Shown: positions 34,724-47,981 of the stretch, piece after piece | How positions within the stretch are numbered: position 1 is the stretch's first letter | Layout of the letters: each line of letters opens with the position of its first letter | NCBI GenBank assembly: GCA_013180625.2 | Contig: SNVD02007645.1 | Coordinates: 223,266 to 287,265, forward strand | DNA length: 64,000 bases | Source of the DNA: Boswellia sacra | Taxonomy: Eukaryota > Streptophyta > Magnoliopsida > Sapindales > Burseraceae | Reading direction: 5' to 3' | The notes under the pieces: model-generated | Databases searched by the model: none | What the model was told of the DNA's origin: nothing | What the model saw: only the letters and a program-made list of their open reading frames with translations | Program-made: the position numbers and the translations under genes

Positions 34724-37700
34724 CCTCTTTTTCTGAAATTCCTTCTTCATTTATTCTTCTCAGTTTCTTGGTATATGTGATGTGTGTACTCTACTTGGTG
34801 ATCCCAAAGTTGATTAATAAATGAATTGATTACTCAAGCTTGCTTTTATTATCTTTGTTCTGGTGAGTCTATATGGGATTGATATCTCCATTTAAAATTG
34901 GCAGGGGAATGAGCTTCACAGCCAGGGGCGATTCAACGATGCGATGCAGAAATATTTGCTTGTACAGCAAAGTTTTCATCATTATTTATTTATTTATTTC
35001 AATGTTCTCTTGTAGATTCGTAGTTGGAGGGTGTTTCCTATTTGTATTGATCTTTTTTTTTTTCCCTCCTGTTTCCTTTGAGCAATATCAGGCAAAGAAG
35101 AACTTACAAGGAATACCCTCAGCCAAAGGGCGAACAGTATTATTGGCTTGCTCTCTTAACTTAATGTCTTGTTACCTCAAAACAAGGCAGTATGATGATT
35201 GTATAAAAGAAGGCTCTGAGGTATAAGCAAGCCATATATTATTGTTATCATATATTTAGCAAGCTGCCCTATCTAGCTATTAGTAAATAAGGACATGCAA
35301 GAATCAAACTGGATTTTGCTACAAATACAGTACAAATGCATATTTACGAAGATTTTAGTTGTCTGAGAGAGAAAATACAAAGTTGCTTTATGTCAGCTTT
35401 CTGAATGTATGAGAGTAAAGTTAAAATTGGCCTTATTTCAGGTTTTGGCATATGATCCAAAGAATGTCAAAGCACTTTACCGAAGGGGTCAAGCATATAA
35501 AGAAATTGGCCAATTGGAAGTGAGTTCTTTCACAAAGACAATGATTTTGAAATGATTGCCAAGTTGTGCTTATGACGTATTCTAAATTTATGCAATTATG
35601 TGCTACTTCTCATGAAGATGTTGAAATTGTTTAGGATGCTGTCTCTGATTTGAGCCATGCACATGAAGTTTCCCCTGATGATGAAACTATTGCTGATGTC
35701 TTGAGGTATGAATTTAACTTGTTTATGAGATTCTGTTTTAGATTGCCATCACATATGTTATGTGGCTAATGAGCATCATTCTACTATATGTGAGCAATCT
35801 TGGGTGAGCTATAGGCTGAATTTGCATTTGTTTAAATGTCAGACATCCTCACACGTTTCAATTTTATTGTTTATGGCTTGTTAATGCATATCAAATCTTT
35901 TATTCTCGTAGGATTTATTATTTTATTTATTACTTTTTGGGTTCTTATCTTTGCTGCAATCTAATATCTCCCAAGTGTTTTAGAATATAATGGTCTTCCT
36001 TTTCTTCCATTTTTTTCTCCTTTAACATGTTATTTGAATTTTTTTATGGTAATGTAAAGGTAGGATACAAGGTATTTGCTTTGGAATACCATATGTTTAT
36101 ATATGATATCATATGTTGATGCAGAGATGCCAAGGAAAAACTGATGAAAGATGGTGGTCATCGTTCACCAGGAAGTATGTTGTTCTCTTCCGAGTTTTGG
36201 TGGTTATTGTTTTTCTTAGTGCTTTCTTCCATGCTTAACCGTATAGTTCAAATTTTTAGAGACTGCTTTCTGATCTTGTTTAATAGGGTTAGTAATTGAA
36301 GAAATAACTGAAGAATCTGGGGCAGTGTCTTCTGGAAGTCATGAAAGTTCATCTACAGGATTGCCGGCCACACAACCACAAGAAAGATCAAACTTCTCAA
36401 ACAGTGAAAGTAGTGCTAATGGTGGGGGTTTGGCGACTAATGCAGATCCTTTGAAGAATTTGAAGGATGACCCAGAAGCTATCAGGTTTGTTTGCATCCA
36501 TTTTTTTGGTGGTAGGCTTATATTTATTTATTCGGGTTCCAAATGATTGATGGAATGAAACATACAACTACAAGCAAAGATGACATTCAAGTATAAACTT
36601 CATGGAACTCTATGTGAAAAGATGTTCAAATTGAGTGCTAAGCATGATCAAATAGCATATTTTATATTTCAAACTTGTAGAAGCTATATGTGATTGAAAT
36701 GGGCAATTTTAGCTATCTTTTGGCTAATATTGCAAAAGTGAATACCCTATAGATGCTGAAGAAAAATATTCAGACTTTGATGGTTTTTGTCATAGATTTC
36801 ATTTTTGTCTCCCTCTAGCTTGGGTTGTGAAGGACTTTTAAGATTCTATGTATATATTTTTTTTTCTTCTTAGATCTTAACTAGGAATGATATTTGCCTG
36901 ATTTTTGTGCAGAAGAACTCTTTTTTTCCAGTGGGGAGCTAGTTTATTTGGTATATTTCGTGTTTTTATGATGGTATAGGGTGTTTACCTCTCCCTTTGG
37001 ATTGTTGTTCACATAGAGGTCTACTTGTCGAGTTTGTAACTATCAGATTTCATATTTAATACAATAATTACGGGTTTTATCACAAAGAGAGAGGTGGGTT
37101 ATTTGATAGTGGTTTAAAAAAGCAAGAAACTGAAAAAAAAAAAAAAGACCAATCTGAAATTGCATATGGTTTTTAAGCTATTGAGTAAGGGGAATTAGAA
37201 AAGAAAGTAATGAAAGGAAATAATGAAAGAATAAAGTTTGAGATGTATCTTCTGGTCCCGTGGGTGAGTTTCTCTCTCTAAACTTTTGTCCAAACTGGAT
37301 TCTGTCCTGCTCAATCCAGACTTATGGGCCTCATCTTTTCCTTTTTCTAATTCCCAATGCCTGACAAGGCTGGGCTCGCTTGGGAACTTGAGACTGAGGT
37401 ACCCCTACTACCCCAACATAGTAGTCAGGTGATGGACATGCACTAAAATATTATGTACGTCCAAGTAATAGGCAAACTCAAATAAACGTACTGGAACACT
37501 TGTCAATCTGTGAGGTTGGCGTTATTACAAGTGGATCTGAAGGATTAAGTTGATATAAGAATCAAAATTGAGGTGTGCATGGTGTAATTTGCCTTCATCC
37601 CGTCATTTAATTATAAGGCTGAGAGATGTATTCTTATACGAAGGCAGTTTCATTTCTGAGTTATTTTATCATAAGTCATAACCATGCTTATATAAATAAT

Positions 37701-40035
37701 AATGTTGGAGCCAGGTTTTTATTTTTTCCTGTTATAATTTGTTCTATTATTATTGGTAATATTTATTTCCAAATGTTGGTGTAATATTTATTTGGTAAAT
37801 TTTTGGTGATTTGTAGATCATTCCAGAATTTCATTTCTAATGCCAATCCTGAAACCCTGGTTGCTATGAGTGGTGGAAAAGACGGGGAGATACCTCCTGA
37901 CATGTTTAAGGTTGCATCAAATATGATCAGCAAGATGTCTCCTGAAGAACTTGAAAAGATGGTTCAAATGGCAACATCGTTTCGGGGGGAAAGTTCACTA
38001 ACTACAAGTAGTAATATGACACCTGGTTCCGCGCCTCCAAATGTTACACCTGACATGCTTAAAACAGCTTCCGATATGATGAGGAACATGTCACCAGAAG
38101 AGCTTCAGAAAATGTTTGAAATGACATCCTTTTTAACAATGAGAGACACAGATCCAGCATCAGCAGCTTTAAATACTAATGGACTAAGTTCGGGTACTGC
38201 ACCAAACTTATCAGATTCCCCTAACACTTCTGCTGTCAATGGGAATAACGTTGTTGGTGAAACCAGTTCGTCTCGTAGTTTTCTTCCGAATCCAAGAAAT
38301 GGTCTTCAGCCAAACTTCCAACCCTCAAATACTGATTTACAGCAGATGAGAAACCAATTGAATAATCCGTCTATGCAGCAGGTGCGTTTTCTTTCTTTCC
38401 TTAATATTTGTATTATAACGGGTGCTTTGGATATGTATAGAAATGAAATCATTACGTTTGTGCAAGTATAGAATATAGAGATGACTAAAATTCATTAATA
38501 TTGTGTTTGGGCTCTAAAGAAACAACATAAATTACTCTGAAAATAGTCGATGCTGACAACTCCAACTTTTGTTAGTGACTCAATGTTATGCAAGTTTATT
38601 ATTTTAGAGAATAGATGATTAGTTAATATATCTTCAATTGCAGATCGATGTCATTTTATGTGGAAACCAATCATCCCCATCAAAAACAAAATTTCTATAA
38701 CGTTTAATTTTCATCCCTGAATATTTGGTTTGCATGCAAATTGGCAGATGTTCTCATCAATGATTAAGAATATGAACCCAGAAATGATGGCAAACATGAG
38801 TGAGCAGTTTGGAATGAAGCTTTCTCAGGAAGAAGCAGCAAAAGTTCAACAAGCGATGTCATTTTTATCACCACAGGACTTGGATAAAATGGTAACTTAA
38901 CCATTTTGCTTTAATTATTGATGCAATCTAGTACATTTAGTGTAATCATTTATTGCCGTTATAGTCTAATCAAGATTATAAAAATTGACAAGAATTTTAG
39001 ATACTTAACGTATTGGGAATCATAATTTGTTATGTCTTGGTTTTTGAAGGTTCAAACTTGTAGGTTGGCACTTCATCTACTTAAGATGACATTTAAGCAT
39101 TATCTGTTCACTATATGTTATTTGTTTATCTCACAGATGGCTATTTGATTCTTTCCTTTAATTTGTTGTCATTGTTGAGTAAATGAATCAGTTGTTGAGA
39201 CTTAATTTCTAGTGTTAGTCCTTTTGCAATTCGATATTTTTCTATCCAATTTCATAATGTTGTTAACTCATGGGAGTCGTGGTAGCTGGATGCAACAGCC
39301 TGTTCAACAAATTTTTGCTATTATGTTGCTTTCTCGTGTATTGCAATTCTCACTCAGACGCATGATTACAAAAATACAGAAAATACAGACACATATTACA
39401 CAACCAATAGCTTTTTTCAGAGTGAAGCACCAGTGGTCAATCAGTTAATAGTTTGGTGTAATGTGGGAGGCACTCACCATTATAGTCTTCAGTTACTTGA
39501 TTCCGCATTCTTGTTGTATAGAAGATGCTGCGCAATAGACTTATCACACTAGAGTCCAAAATTATGGTGGAAATATTTATGAGGGCATGTTTGATACTGC
39601 TGATTTTATTCGGGCATTGGATTTTATTTTCCCGGACATGAATAGTATATTTTTAGTTTTGATTTTGACTTAGCTTGCTGAGTTTTTGACAATAATGACT
39701 TAAAGCTAGTTGTTATGGTGCTTACCATTCTGCCAAGTTATTATCATTATTAAGGACCTCTGATTATATTGATATAGTTTATTTTTCAACTTCTCTTTCT
39801 AACAGCTTCATTACTTTTAATGGTATTACTTTCCTATCCTCCCACAAGTTAAAGATGATAGCCTCCTTTTCCTCACAAATTTTTACAGATGCGGTGGGCA
39901 GATAGACTCCAAAGAGGAGTTGAAGGTGTGAAGAAGACGAAGAACTGGTTGCTGGGAAAACCTGGCATGATTCTGGCCATGTGCATGCTCATTTTAGCAA
40001 TGATACTTCATCGGCTGGGCTTCATCGGTAGTTAG
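31736..40035 (+). CDS. OEP61: OEP61-type TPR receptor, 588 aa, eleven exons
   Basis: Exons 31736-31831, 33407-33637, 34905-34961, 35092-35220, 35442-35519, 35635-35705, 36125-36174, 36287-36485, 37817-38381, 38748-38891 and 39889-40035 all have GT-AG borders and join in frame to 588 residues. The N-terminal 100 residues are Met-rich amphipathic repeats ([27 protein letters not shown]). Three TPRs span about 102-214, with the carboxylate-clamp residues K107, N111, N151, K181 and R185 all present, fit to hold the EEVD tail of Hsp70/Hsp90. A Ser/Asn-rich linker carries two MSPEEL(E/Q)KM repeats. A C-terminal hydrophobic helix (about 566-586, [13 protein letters not shown]) anchors it in a membrane with its bulk in the cytosol. 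Arabidopsis OEP61/TPR7 has this layout and has been placed at the chloroplast outer envelope and ER as a chaperone docking receptor. No damage is seen. Confidence 0.93.
32930..33080 (+). mobile_element. LINE RT tail fragment in OEP61 intron 1
   Basis: One frame reads [19 protein letters not shown], the tail of the zf-RVT region common at the end of plant L1-type ORF2. It is followed, after a stop, by [11 protein letters not shown]. The fragment is old, broken and in the sense direction of the gene. Its ends are not defined. Confidence 0.6.
34690..34721. repeat. (CT)n microsatellite in OEP61 intron 2
   Basis: Sixteen uninterrupted CT units in the intron before exon 3. Confidence 0.95.
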
Positions 40036-42600
40036 AACGAAACCCTTCTCATGTTCATTACAATAGATTCTGCTCTAGTTTAACCAATGGATGAGCAACG
40101 AGTGTATGGATACTCTTATGTACCGGTGTAATCACATCAGGGAAAGACAAGCAAAGGGCAAGTGGCACTTGGAAGGTGAAAAGGAAGTATAAGGTTTTGT
40201 TACAGTGTAGCGAAAAAAGCCCGAGATTCTTTTTGTATGCTATTAATCTGAACAATCTCCAATGAGTAGAATTTGATTTGAGTAGTGGATAAACTTTGTG
40301 CTTCGCTTTTGTAAGTTGAGTTTGAGTTGATAAGAATGCAGAAGGGATTTCCATTAAGAAGATACAAGTTGTAGAATTCTTCTCCACTAACTTATATTCT
40401 AGTGAGCATTATGTTCTTCTTCCCCCTCCACTGAAAAATTTGATTCTGAAAACAGTGTTCTCGAGTCTCACCTTTTTAACTTTTATGAGGTCCAATTTGC
40501 ATTAGGTGACTATCTGGTCAAAGGTCAGAGAATAATGATTTGGCAATAAGAGATTCTTTTTTTTTTTTTTTAATTACTGGAAGAAATTATAGGTTAATTG
40601 TGAATAAATATTACAGTAAAAGTTATTCCAAACATTAGTGGGGTGGGAGAGTTGAAAAATAGTTGTATAAATCTTTACTAGAACAACCATGAGACTATGA
40701 GAGGCAAAACTTGGACAGATTTATCTATTTTTTATTTGATTTAGATTTATTAACACAAAGTTACCAATTTTACCCGTTAGACAAGTGAGCCGTGTAAGGC
40801 TTGGATATTTGGACATTTCCTGTGTCAGTGAAGTTGGAACAGACGGGACGCTGGCAGAAAAATCTAAAAACAGGTCGAAATCGTTGGGGACCAGTCAAAG
40901 GCGAATCTCCACCGTTGATCGAACTATGGTACTTGAGTTCACAACGTGGATCTGATAGGGATATCTTATGGCATGTTTCACTCAGTATTTCTTGTCTTTT
41001 TCTATGTACTTCCTTCCACGCACGTTTTCTTGTCGTTTTGTATCATGAAATTCGGTTCCCATTTTTCACCAACTTCAAGCGCTTCTTAATTTCATAAATA
41101 TAATGTCACAAATTTTAAAAAATTATACCCAATGATTTTGCTAATTTTTAAATTTAGAATATCATGTATTTCATATTTTTAGAAAATTCGTTTAACAAAT
41201 ATTGTTATGTGAGTGAGATTAGTTTGTGACATTATAATTAATTAAAGGTTATAAAACATTTATTTCAGGATTAGAAATCTTAATAGTTCTGCACCCACTA
41301 ATTTATAAAACTGTTCAAATATTTTTTAAAAAACAAAATAAAGATATTAAATTTATTTGAAACTAATTTTATAAAATTTAAGTGAAAATAGTAAAGATTG
41401 ATAAAGTTTAAAATATTTTTTTTCATAATCCAGGTGGAAATTAATTTAATATAGTAAATAAACAATCGAACAAACAAAGCGAACTGCCTTCTTTGAGAAG
41501 TAAGTGGCACACAATTAAAAAAATAAGAGGTCCTTAAAATAAGAAATTATTTGCGGAATGGAAATGAGTTGGCCAGTCCACAATATGTCACACACTTATT
41601 CTAGAGGACCTAATTAATCCCCATATCTTAAAAAAAGAAAAAGAGAACTACTTGTCTCATCTTTTTTTTATATATAATTTCGTTTTTAATAAATATTTGA
41701 TTTTTTTTTAGAAATTTGACATAAATTTCAGAAAAATATCTTGATGCGTGTTTTATGGGATATACATAAAAATAAAAATTTATGTTTTTAAAAAAGAGTA
41801 ATGTTGCACTACAATCATTCTATATGACTATTCTCATTAATTTAATGTGGCATAGCATCATTAGATGATAAGTTTTGTAATAAATAAAGGAGATTATAAT
41901 ATATAATCTGACATCCAATTATTTAGGCTATAATAATTTTTACGAGAACAATTATATAGTTGGTACTATGTTTTTATTATTTTATAAATAATGTGGTTGT
42001 CTTTTTTTTTTTTAATTATCTAACATTCAATAAACACTACAATTAATGGAAATATTATATGTGATTTAATCAAAATATCAGTGCACGTGTTTGAAGAATT
42101 ATGTAGAACAAAGCTATTTATCTAACAATCTTAATAAATTCAAAACTACTAATTATATATACGACCTAAGTTAAAAGGTGTATTTAAAAATTCTTAGATA
42201 TCATAATAACATGCGACAAATCAATTATTTTTTTTGTGTCGATCTCTATACTAGATATCTCAATATTTATTTCATACCTCTTAACACAACGAACTTTATC
42301 ACTTATAACCCGTCAATTTGCGCTCATGACTTGCCAATTTGCCAATCTTTTGGGTTTGGCAAAAAAAAAAAAAACTATTTTAATTTGTTGGATAGTGGTT
42401 ATAATGGAAAATTTTGTTTTTTTTTTTGTCATTTTTCAAAGACACCTCTATTTTGATCCCTTTTATCATTATATCAAAATTTGAAAATTAATAAAATGAA
42501 ATGTCCTAAATGCAAAAAAAAAAAAAATGTCGGATTAAAACTCTTCGAAAAGGAAGGCGCAAGTTTCGCATTAATGCTATATTAGTTTTATTTATTATAA
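40036..42600. other. Intergenic between OEP61 and the CCCCPC gene
   Basis: The first few hundred bases are probably the OEP61 3' UTR. The rest is AT-rich with homopolymer runs. A MITE-like element lies at about 41808-41980. No coding frame is convincing, including 40801-41097 and 42178-42484. Confidence 0.55.
41808..41980. mobile_element. MITE-like element (diverged)
   Basis: Starts GTAATGTTGCACTACAATC and contains AATGTGGCATAGCAT. The inverse of its end (CATAGTACCAACTATATAATT) pairs loosely with the start. It resembles the element at 16997-17194 in layout. Weak call. Confidence 0.35.
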
Positions 42601-42632
42601 ATTTATATTTATTTATTTATTTCTCCCATTTA

Positions 42633-42666
<34 letters not shown>

Positions 42667-42720
42667 CCTATTTCATTTTTCTCACAAACTCAACTCGATC
42701 GCGAGTCGGTCCGATTCACG
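42601..42720 (+). promoter_or_regulatory. Leader of the CCCCPC gene with (CT)n tract
   Basis: TATAAATTTATA lies near 42596-42607 and a run of 14 CT units at about 42637-42663, typical of the pyrimidine-rich core promoter and leader of plant genes. The ATG follows at 42721. Confidence 0.5.
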
Positions 42721-43254
42721 ATGACCGGGCTGGCGGTGGTACGGTCGCCGTCGATGACCCAACGTCGGCAACCCCTTTTGTCGCCGGCAGAGAAGGGTTT
42801 GATGACAACGAGATATGGCGGTGATAGCCAAGTGAAGAGAGGGAAGAAGTTCGGCGAGGTGGCCGGGGGGACGACGGCAGAGTGCGCGGCGGTGTGCTGC
42901 TGCTGCCCGTGCGCGGTGATGAATTTGCTGGTGCTTGCGGTCTACAAGGTCCCTGCTGGGCTCTGCAAGAAGGCGTGGAGGAAGCAGAGGAAACGGCACC
43001 GTTTGGCCAGGCGGAAGCCGGTGGGTGGGCTCCTGATGGGCCCCACTGTCGTGACGAGTATGGAGCATGGGACTCAAATGGAGGAGTTACTGGAGGCCGC
43101 CAATGCGGAGGAGAACGAGAAGGCGCTCGAATTAGAGAAGGAGATGTGGGACCAGTTCAGCGGGACCGGCTTTTGGAGGAGCCCATCACAGAAAGATCCA
43201 ATACCAATATCAATCACGACATCAACGACAACGCCAACGTCAACAATTCATTAG
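42721..43254 (+). CDS. Plant protein with CCCCPC motif, function unknown, 177 aa
   Basis: Single-exon frame, distinctly GC-rich against AT-rich flanks, starting MTGLAVVRSP. The core (about residues 50-80) reads TTAECAAVCCCCPCAVMNLL followed by VLAVYKVPAGLCKKAW: a cysteine cluster leading into a short hydrophobic segment, then a strongly basic run (KQRKRHRLARRKP). The C-terminal part has a charged helix (EELLEAANAEENEKALELEK) and the motif WDQFSGTGFWRSPS. I recognise this as a conserved plant-only family with no established function. The cysteines could be lipidated or bind metal, and the layout would suit membrane attachment facing the cytosol; that is inference. Its last ~50 bases and 3' flank recur at 51655. 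Confidence 0.85.
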   Translation: MTGLAVVRSPSMTQRRQPLLSPAEKGLMTTRYGGDSQVKRGKKFGEVAGGTTAECAAVCCCCPCAVMNLLVLAVYKVPAGLCKKAWRKQRKRHRLARRKPVGGLLMGPTVVTSMEHGTQMEELLEAANAEENEKALELEKEMWDQFSGTGFWRSPSQKDPIPISITTSTTTPTSTIH

Positions 43255-43409
43255 ATTATTAATAAATCTTGCTAACTGTCCTGTACTGTACGAATTGCAT
43301 CACATTCACAGAACGACGGAGCATGAGGAAATGGCGTCGTTTTTTTGTTGCCCGTGTGATTTGGTAACATGAAACATGAAACATGAAAATCAAAATTAAA
43401 ATTAAAATC

Positions 43410-43414
<5 letters not shown>

Positions 43415-43451
<37 letters not shown>
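43415..43451. repeat. (AT)n microsatellite
   Basis: Uninterrupted TA run in the 3' flank of the CCCCPC gene. The duplicated flank at 51770 lacks it. Confidence 0.95.
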
Positions 43452-43453
<2 letters not shown>

Positions 43454-43954
43454 TGTTATTTTAGTGAATTTTTATTGTTTTTTATGTTACCCTGAACAAG
43501 GTAGTCTGAATTATATATTTATTTGTACTTTGTACAGAAGCTATACGTATACATTTGATGTTGTTGTTTTATGTATTTGTATTGTATTGCTATTGTATAT
43601 AGGTCACATACGAATTGATTTGAATTGCATTAGTCTGTCTAGTCATTAATGTTACAAGTGTTCTGCGTAGTTGTAAATGTTGCTATGCTCCGAGGAAGGT
43701 CTTTGTGGATGGCAAAGAGTTTGTAGAGGAACAAATTTAATATTGTGGATTTCATCTTTATATATATGTAATATTTTCTATTAAATTTGGTTTCTATTAT
43801 TATGTAATATTGTGATTTTATTTTTTTTAATGGAATTATTATGATATTGCTAAAATGAACTTAAAAGTTGGTAGATCTATTATATATGGTCTTTAAGATT
43901 GGGAAATCATCATGTTTTAGAATCATTTCATTAGAATATTAATTTGTTGTTATG

Positions 43955-44260
43955 GTTAGAAAAAATGAGGCTAATCACCTATTTCTGCGTTGTGAAGTTG
44001 CTGTAAAGCTTTGGCATAGACTTGTCCAATAGTTCAAGTTTGTTGGTCTATACTAGATAACTGTACTTGTATTTTTTGGGTTATATGTATGGCAAGAACG
44101 GAACAAAAGAATCTTTAAGGAAGGTATAGAAGATAACTATACGGAGTTATAGGATAAAATTGCTTTTTTTGCTTTTGTATAAGCATCAATCTCAAAGGAA
44201 TTCCAAGACTTTTCATTCTTCTTTATTCATCTTAAACTGGGTCATGTTCGGTTTGATTAA
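43955..44260 (+). mobile_element. LINE RT zinc-binding tail fragment
   Basis: A single phase with two stops reads EANHLFLRCEVAVKLWHRLV, then VWQERNKRIFKE and ASISKEFQDFS. This is the classic end of plant L1-type ORF2 (zf-RVT and following segment). It lies within the block present only in copy A. Confidence 0.8.
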
Positions 44261-47200
44261 TAGTGGGGGGGAAGGACATGGGATTACTTAGTAATCCTAA
44301 GTGTTTTTTTTTTCTTTTTTGTTGAAGTTTTTTATTGAGAAAAAAGTTTACTTACGAATTAGGATTATTTAAGTTTTAACTATCATTTTTCCACTCTCCT
44401 ACCGAAGGAAAACCTTGGTTTTCTTAGGAATAGTATATTAAATTACTAATCAAACTTTCTATATTTTATGCGTCCAAAACTAACCTTATTCAAATAATTA
44501 TCCAAATAATTGATTAAATTATTTTATAAATAATTAACAAAATAAATATAAATATAATTCATTAATTGAGTTTTTTTCAAAAATTACAAAATTTATATTT
44601 TTTAAAAATTACAAACTTTAAAAAAAATTGTTTCTGGCCATGTCGCCAGCGATTACTGCACATTCACGCATCTGGTGTCAATGTCGATACTAACAAGATA
44701 GTTGGTTGGTCCTCTACTCGTCCGTGGTGGTATCGGTGGCGTGGATTACATTGTTTAACTGTGGATCTCGAAAAGTCAACCGCCGCGTGTGAAAAAACGA
44801 TAATGTGATTGGCGATGAAAATTGGACAGAGAGGAAGATCGTTGGACAGCGAACTCTATGGAGCAAGCGGTGACGCCCATGCGTGACCTTTAACAGACTC
44901 CGACGGTAGTAAGCGGTGTTTAACTGTCAATGGAATCTAGAAATTTTTTTTAATTTTAATAAATAATTAAATTTTAAATTATTTATTTATTTTCACAAAT
45001 CTATATTAATTTAATAATATTGTAATATATTTAATATTTATTATATATAATTGATATCTACTTATTTTCTAATACATATTAAATTATATTAAATTAAAAA
45101 TCACTATAATTTTGTTTAAATTTTATAATAATATTATCGTAAATAACAAATTTGTTTCATAAAATTTAATTCTAATTTAATATACTTTTTAAAATTTTAT
45201 AGTACTTTAATACACAAATATAATTTAATAGTTATTTATTTTTAATTAATTCTTAGAAAAAATTATATTTAATACTGGATATTATCTACTTTAATAATGA
45301 GAGTATTTATGTCCAATTAAATTTACAAGTGATTTCTTTTCATCCATAAATCCAACGTCAAACCAAAAAAAAGGAAAAATATTTCTCTAACCCATTCCTT
45401 TCTCTCATTTTTTCTTTTCCACCCACTTTTCCTTTCCTTTCACTTTTCCTTTCTTGCAACCGAACACACCCTTTAGTGTAGAATTGTGTTGTGTGATTAT
45501 GCGTGCGTTTGCTACTTAAAAAGAGTCAATCCACATACTTTCCGATTAGCAATCCAGGGGCATGGACAAGTTCAGTGACGAATTCAAGAATGGATTGTAG
45601 AATAGAGTCACTAGACTGGATATTTTTATGGTATCCTTTATTTGACTTTTTTTTTTTGCCCTTCTAAATAGAAATAAGTTGCAAATAAATTCAAGGGCTA
45701 AGGACTTGCATAAACTATTAAAAACGAACATTTGAGGTTGCTTTTTTATTTATGCATAGATTTTTACTAATTTCTATCCTTTTGTTTTTAGGTTACAAAG
45801 AGAATAAAAGTAGTAAAACCCACAAAGCTTTATCTTAAGGATGTAAACATTAAAACCGAGGCAAATGCTAGGTGATGGGAAACAAAAAACTGGATCCCAA
45901 CTTTTACATGAAACCTGCCCTTAAAGCTCAAATATTTGTTTCTCAATACTCTAAAATTATTGCAAATATTTTTTGAGGTTGAAGTTTTGTAAAATCATGA
46001 AAAGGAGTCATTTACAGACAAATCCGAAGTATAACTGTTATGTTAGGAAAACTGAAAATTTGTTTTATGTAGAAAAACAAAATTCCGCTTTCGAAATGGC
46101 AAAAAGGTATAATTTTAACTGTTGGTATTTTGAAGAAAGAACTCCAAAATCGATAAAATTGGAAATTTGATTTTGCATAAACCAGTTATCTGATTTAAGG
46201 AAGTCCAAGCATACAATTTTAATTTGCCTCAAACAAGAATATTTTGCAAAACTTTTGCTCCACTTTTAAATTGGATTTCCATTTTCTGAGCAAATGGTAT
46301 CTCATTTAACATAAAAAACGGAATTTCCAATTCTATGGCAAATATTTGGACTTCGGCAACAAACTTAAACCATCTTTAATTATTTTTCTTTTCGAAAATT
46401 TGCAAACCAAAGACTTCCAAAAATTAGCTTGGAAAAAAATAACTTTAACACTTCAACGTTATTGAGTATTTAAACTTTCAATTTTAATAGTTAATGCCAC
46501 AATGATACCCAACTTCAATCTTAAGATGAGAACTTCATGTCTATAATCTTTATAAAATGCTTAATTTGATTCTCAATATATAAAAGTTGAAATATTTCAT
46601 AAATGCTCAAAGCTAGTCCACAACATCAAATCTAGTACATCAACACTTATATTATATCTATTATAATCAAAATATAATATTAATTTGACCCTGAAGTCAC
46701 CGAATTATAAACAAAATAATAAAATTAATAATTTCCAAGCCTTAACAATAATTAATCTGAAAATTAATAACATATAGCAATTAAAAATCCCTTATAACAA
46801 AAAAAGTGATAAAAAGTGCTAAGCTTGAACAATAATTAATCAGAAAATTAAAATTAAAAAAACTCCTAAAATTAAAAAAATAATAAATTTAAGCAACTAC
46901 TCTTAACTTGTGCTTTGATAAGAATCAGCAAGACGTGACATGGATTGTCGCTGTAGCTTTGCCTTATTTAGGTGGCAATGCTAAAATTCTTTTGTAAAAT
47001 ATAATTTTGAAATCTTTATTAACTATTCCAATTCTATCAAGATATAAAGAAAAGCGATTAACTATAATAGTTTGAAGTTTTATATTTAGCATATGAAGAA
47101 TCTTTGTTATATCTATTATAGGGATGAAACATTTTAACTTAAATTTTTTACTTAAATCTATACATCAACATCCAACCATTTATTTACTTTAATCTAAGCG

Positions 47201-47600
47201 TTTAAATAAATGCTGAGTTGGCATCTTAAACATTATTAAGACATAATTTAAAATAAATAACACTGAGATGGCAATATTAAACAAATAGAAGACAAAATTG
47301 AAAAAAACTCTTAGGGATTTTTTGTCTCTTTCGTCTGAGAGCCAATAGAGTTGCATTCAAGCATTTTTTCTCAAAGATTTTTTTCTTAAGTCCATTTGCA
47401 AAAGAAAATAATAAGCAAAAGGAAAAAAAAAAGAATCTTGAAAGGCTTTATTCATTTTGGCTCCCAAGGCCTCCAGAAAGATTATATATATGTATTATAT
47501 TTCCCAAGCAACTAGTTAGATGGAATGTATTTTTGCAACGCTCTTTTTGTGTGCAGCCTATAACAGCAATAATCCTGCCTAAACAATTTTCCCAAATCTA
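44261..47600. other. Intergenic within copy A
   Basis: No gene. 44640-44940 is a less AT-rich patch with a short frame (LHIHASGVNVDTNKIV) that I do not recognise. 45540-46200 aligns to copy B. The small frame 45973-46170 has no start or stop conserved in copy B, so it is not a gene. Confidence 0.55.
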
Positions 47601-47981
47601 TTTTTGTGGATTTAATTAGAATAAAAAAATATATGTATAATAATCACTTATATAGACACATTAATTTATATGCTAATGCATTTATGTATTTATGTGTGTG
47701 TGTGTGTGTTTTTTTTTTTTTTTTGGGTCGCGGCCAGAGCTGCGAGCAAATCAAACAAATTGTACGACTTTCGGCAGCCGCAAAAACCAAGATTTATACA
47801 AGCGAATTTTGTCACTTCCTACCGTTCAAACCAAGAAAAATTCTCATATGCTCGTCATCCGGACCTCTTCAAAAGCAAGCTCAATTTATAGCCTGTGATG
47901 ATCACATAGGTTTTCTTATAGCTTTTCTTCCTCTCCTTGTAGTACTTTTGCTTCTTCAATCTCTATATCTTCAATTCATGT

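Noticed and set aside
40058..40387. 109-codon minus-strand frame after OEP61
   Set aside because: It lies over the likely OEP61 3' UTR with no family signature or plausible codon pattern.
45973..46170. 65-codon frame in copy A
   Set aside because: The matching block in copy B (52840-53045) does not keep the start or the frame.
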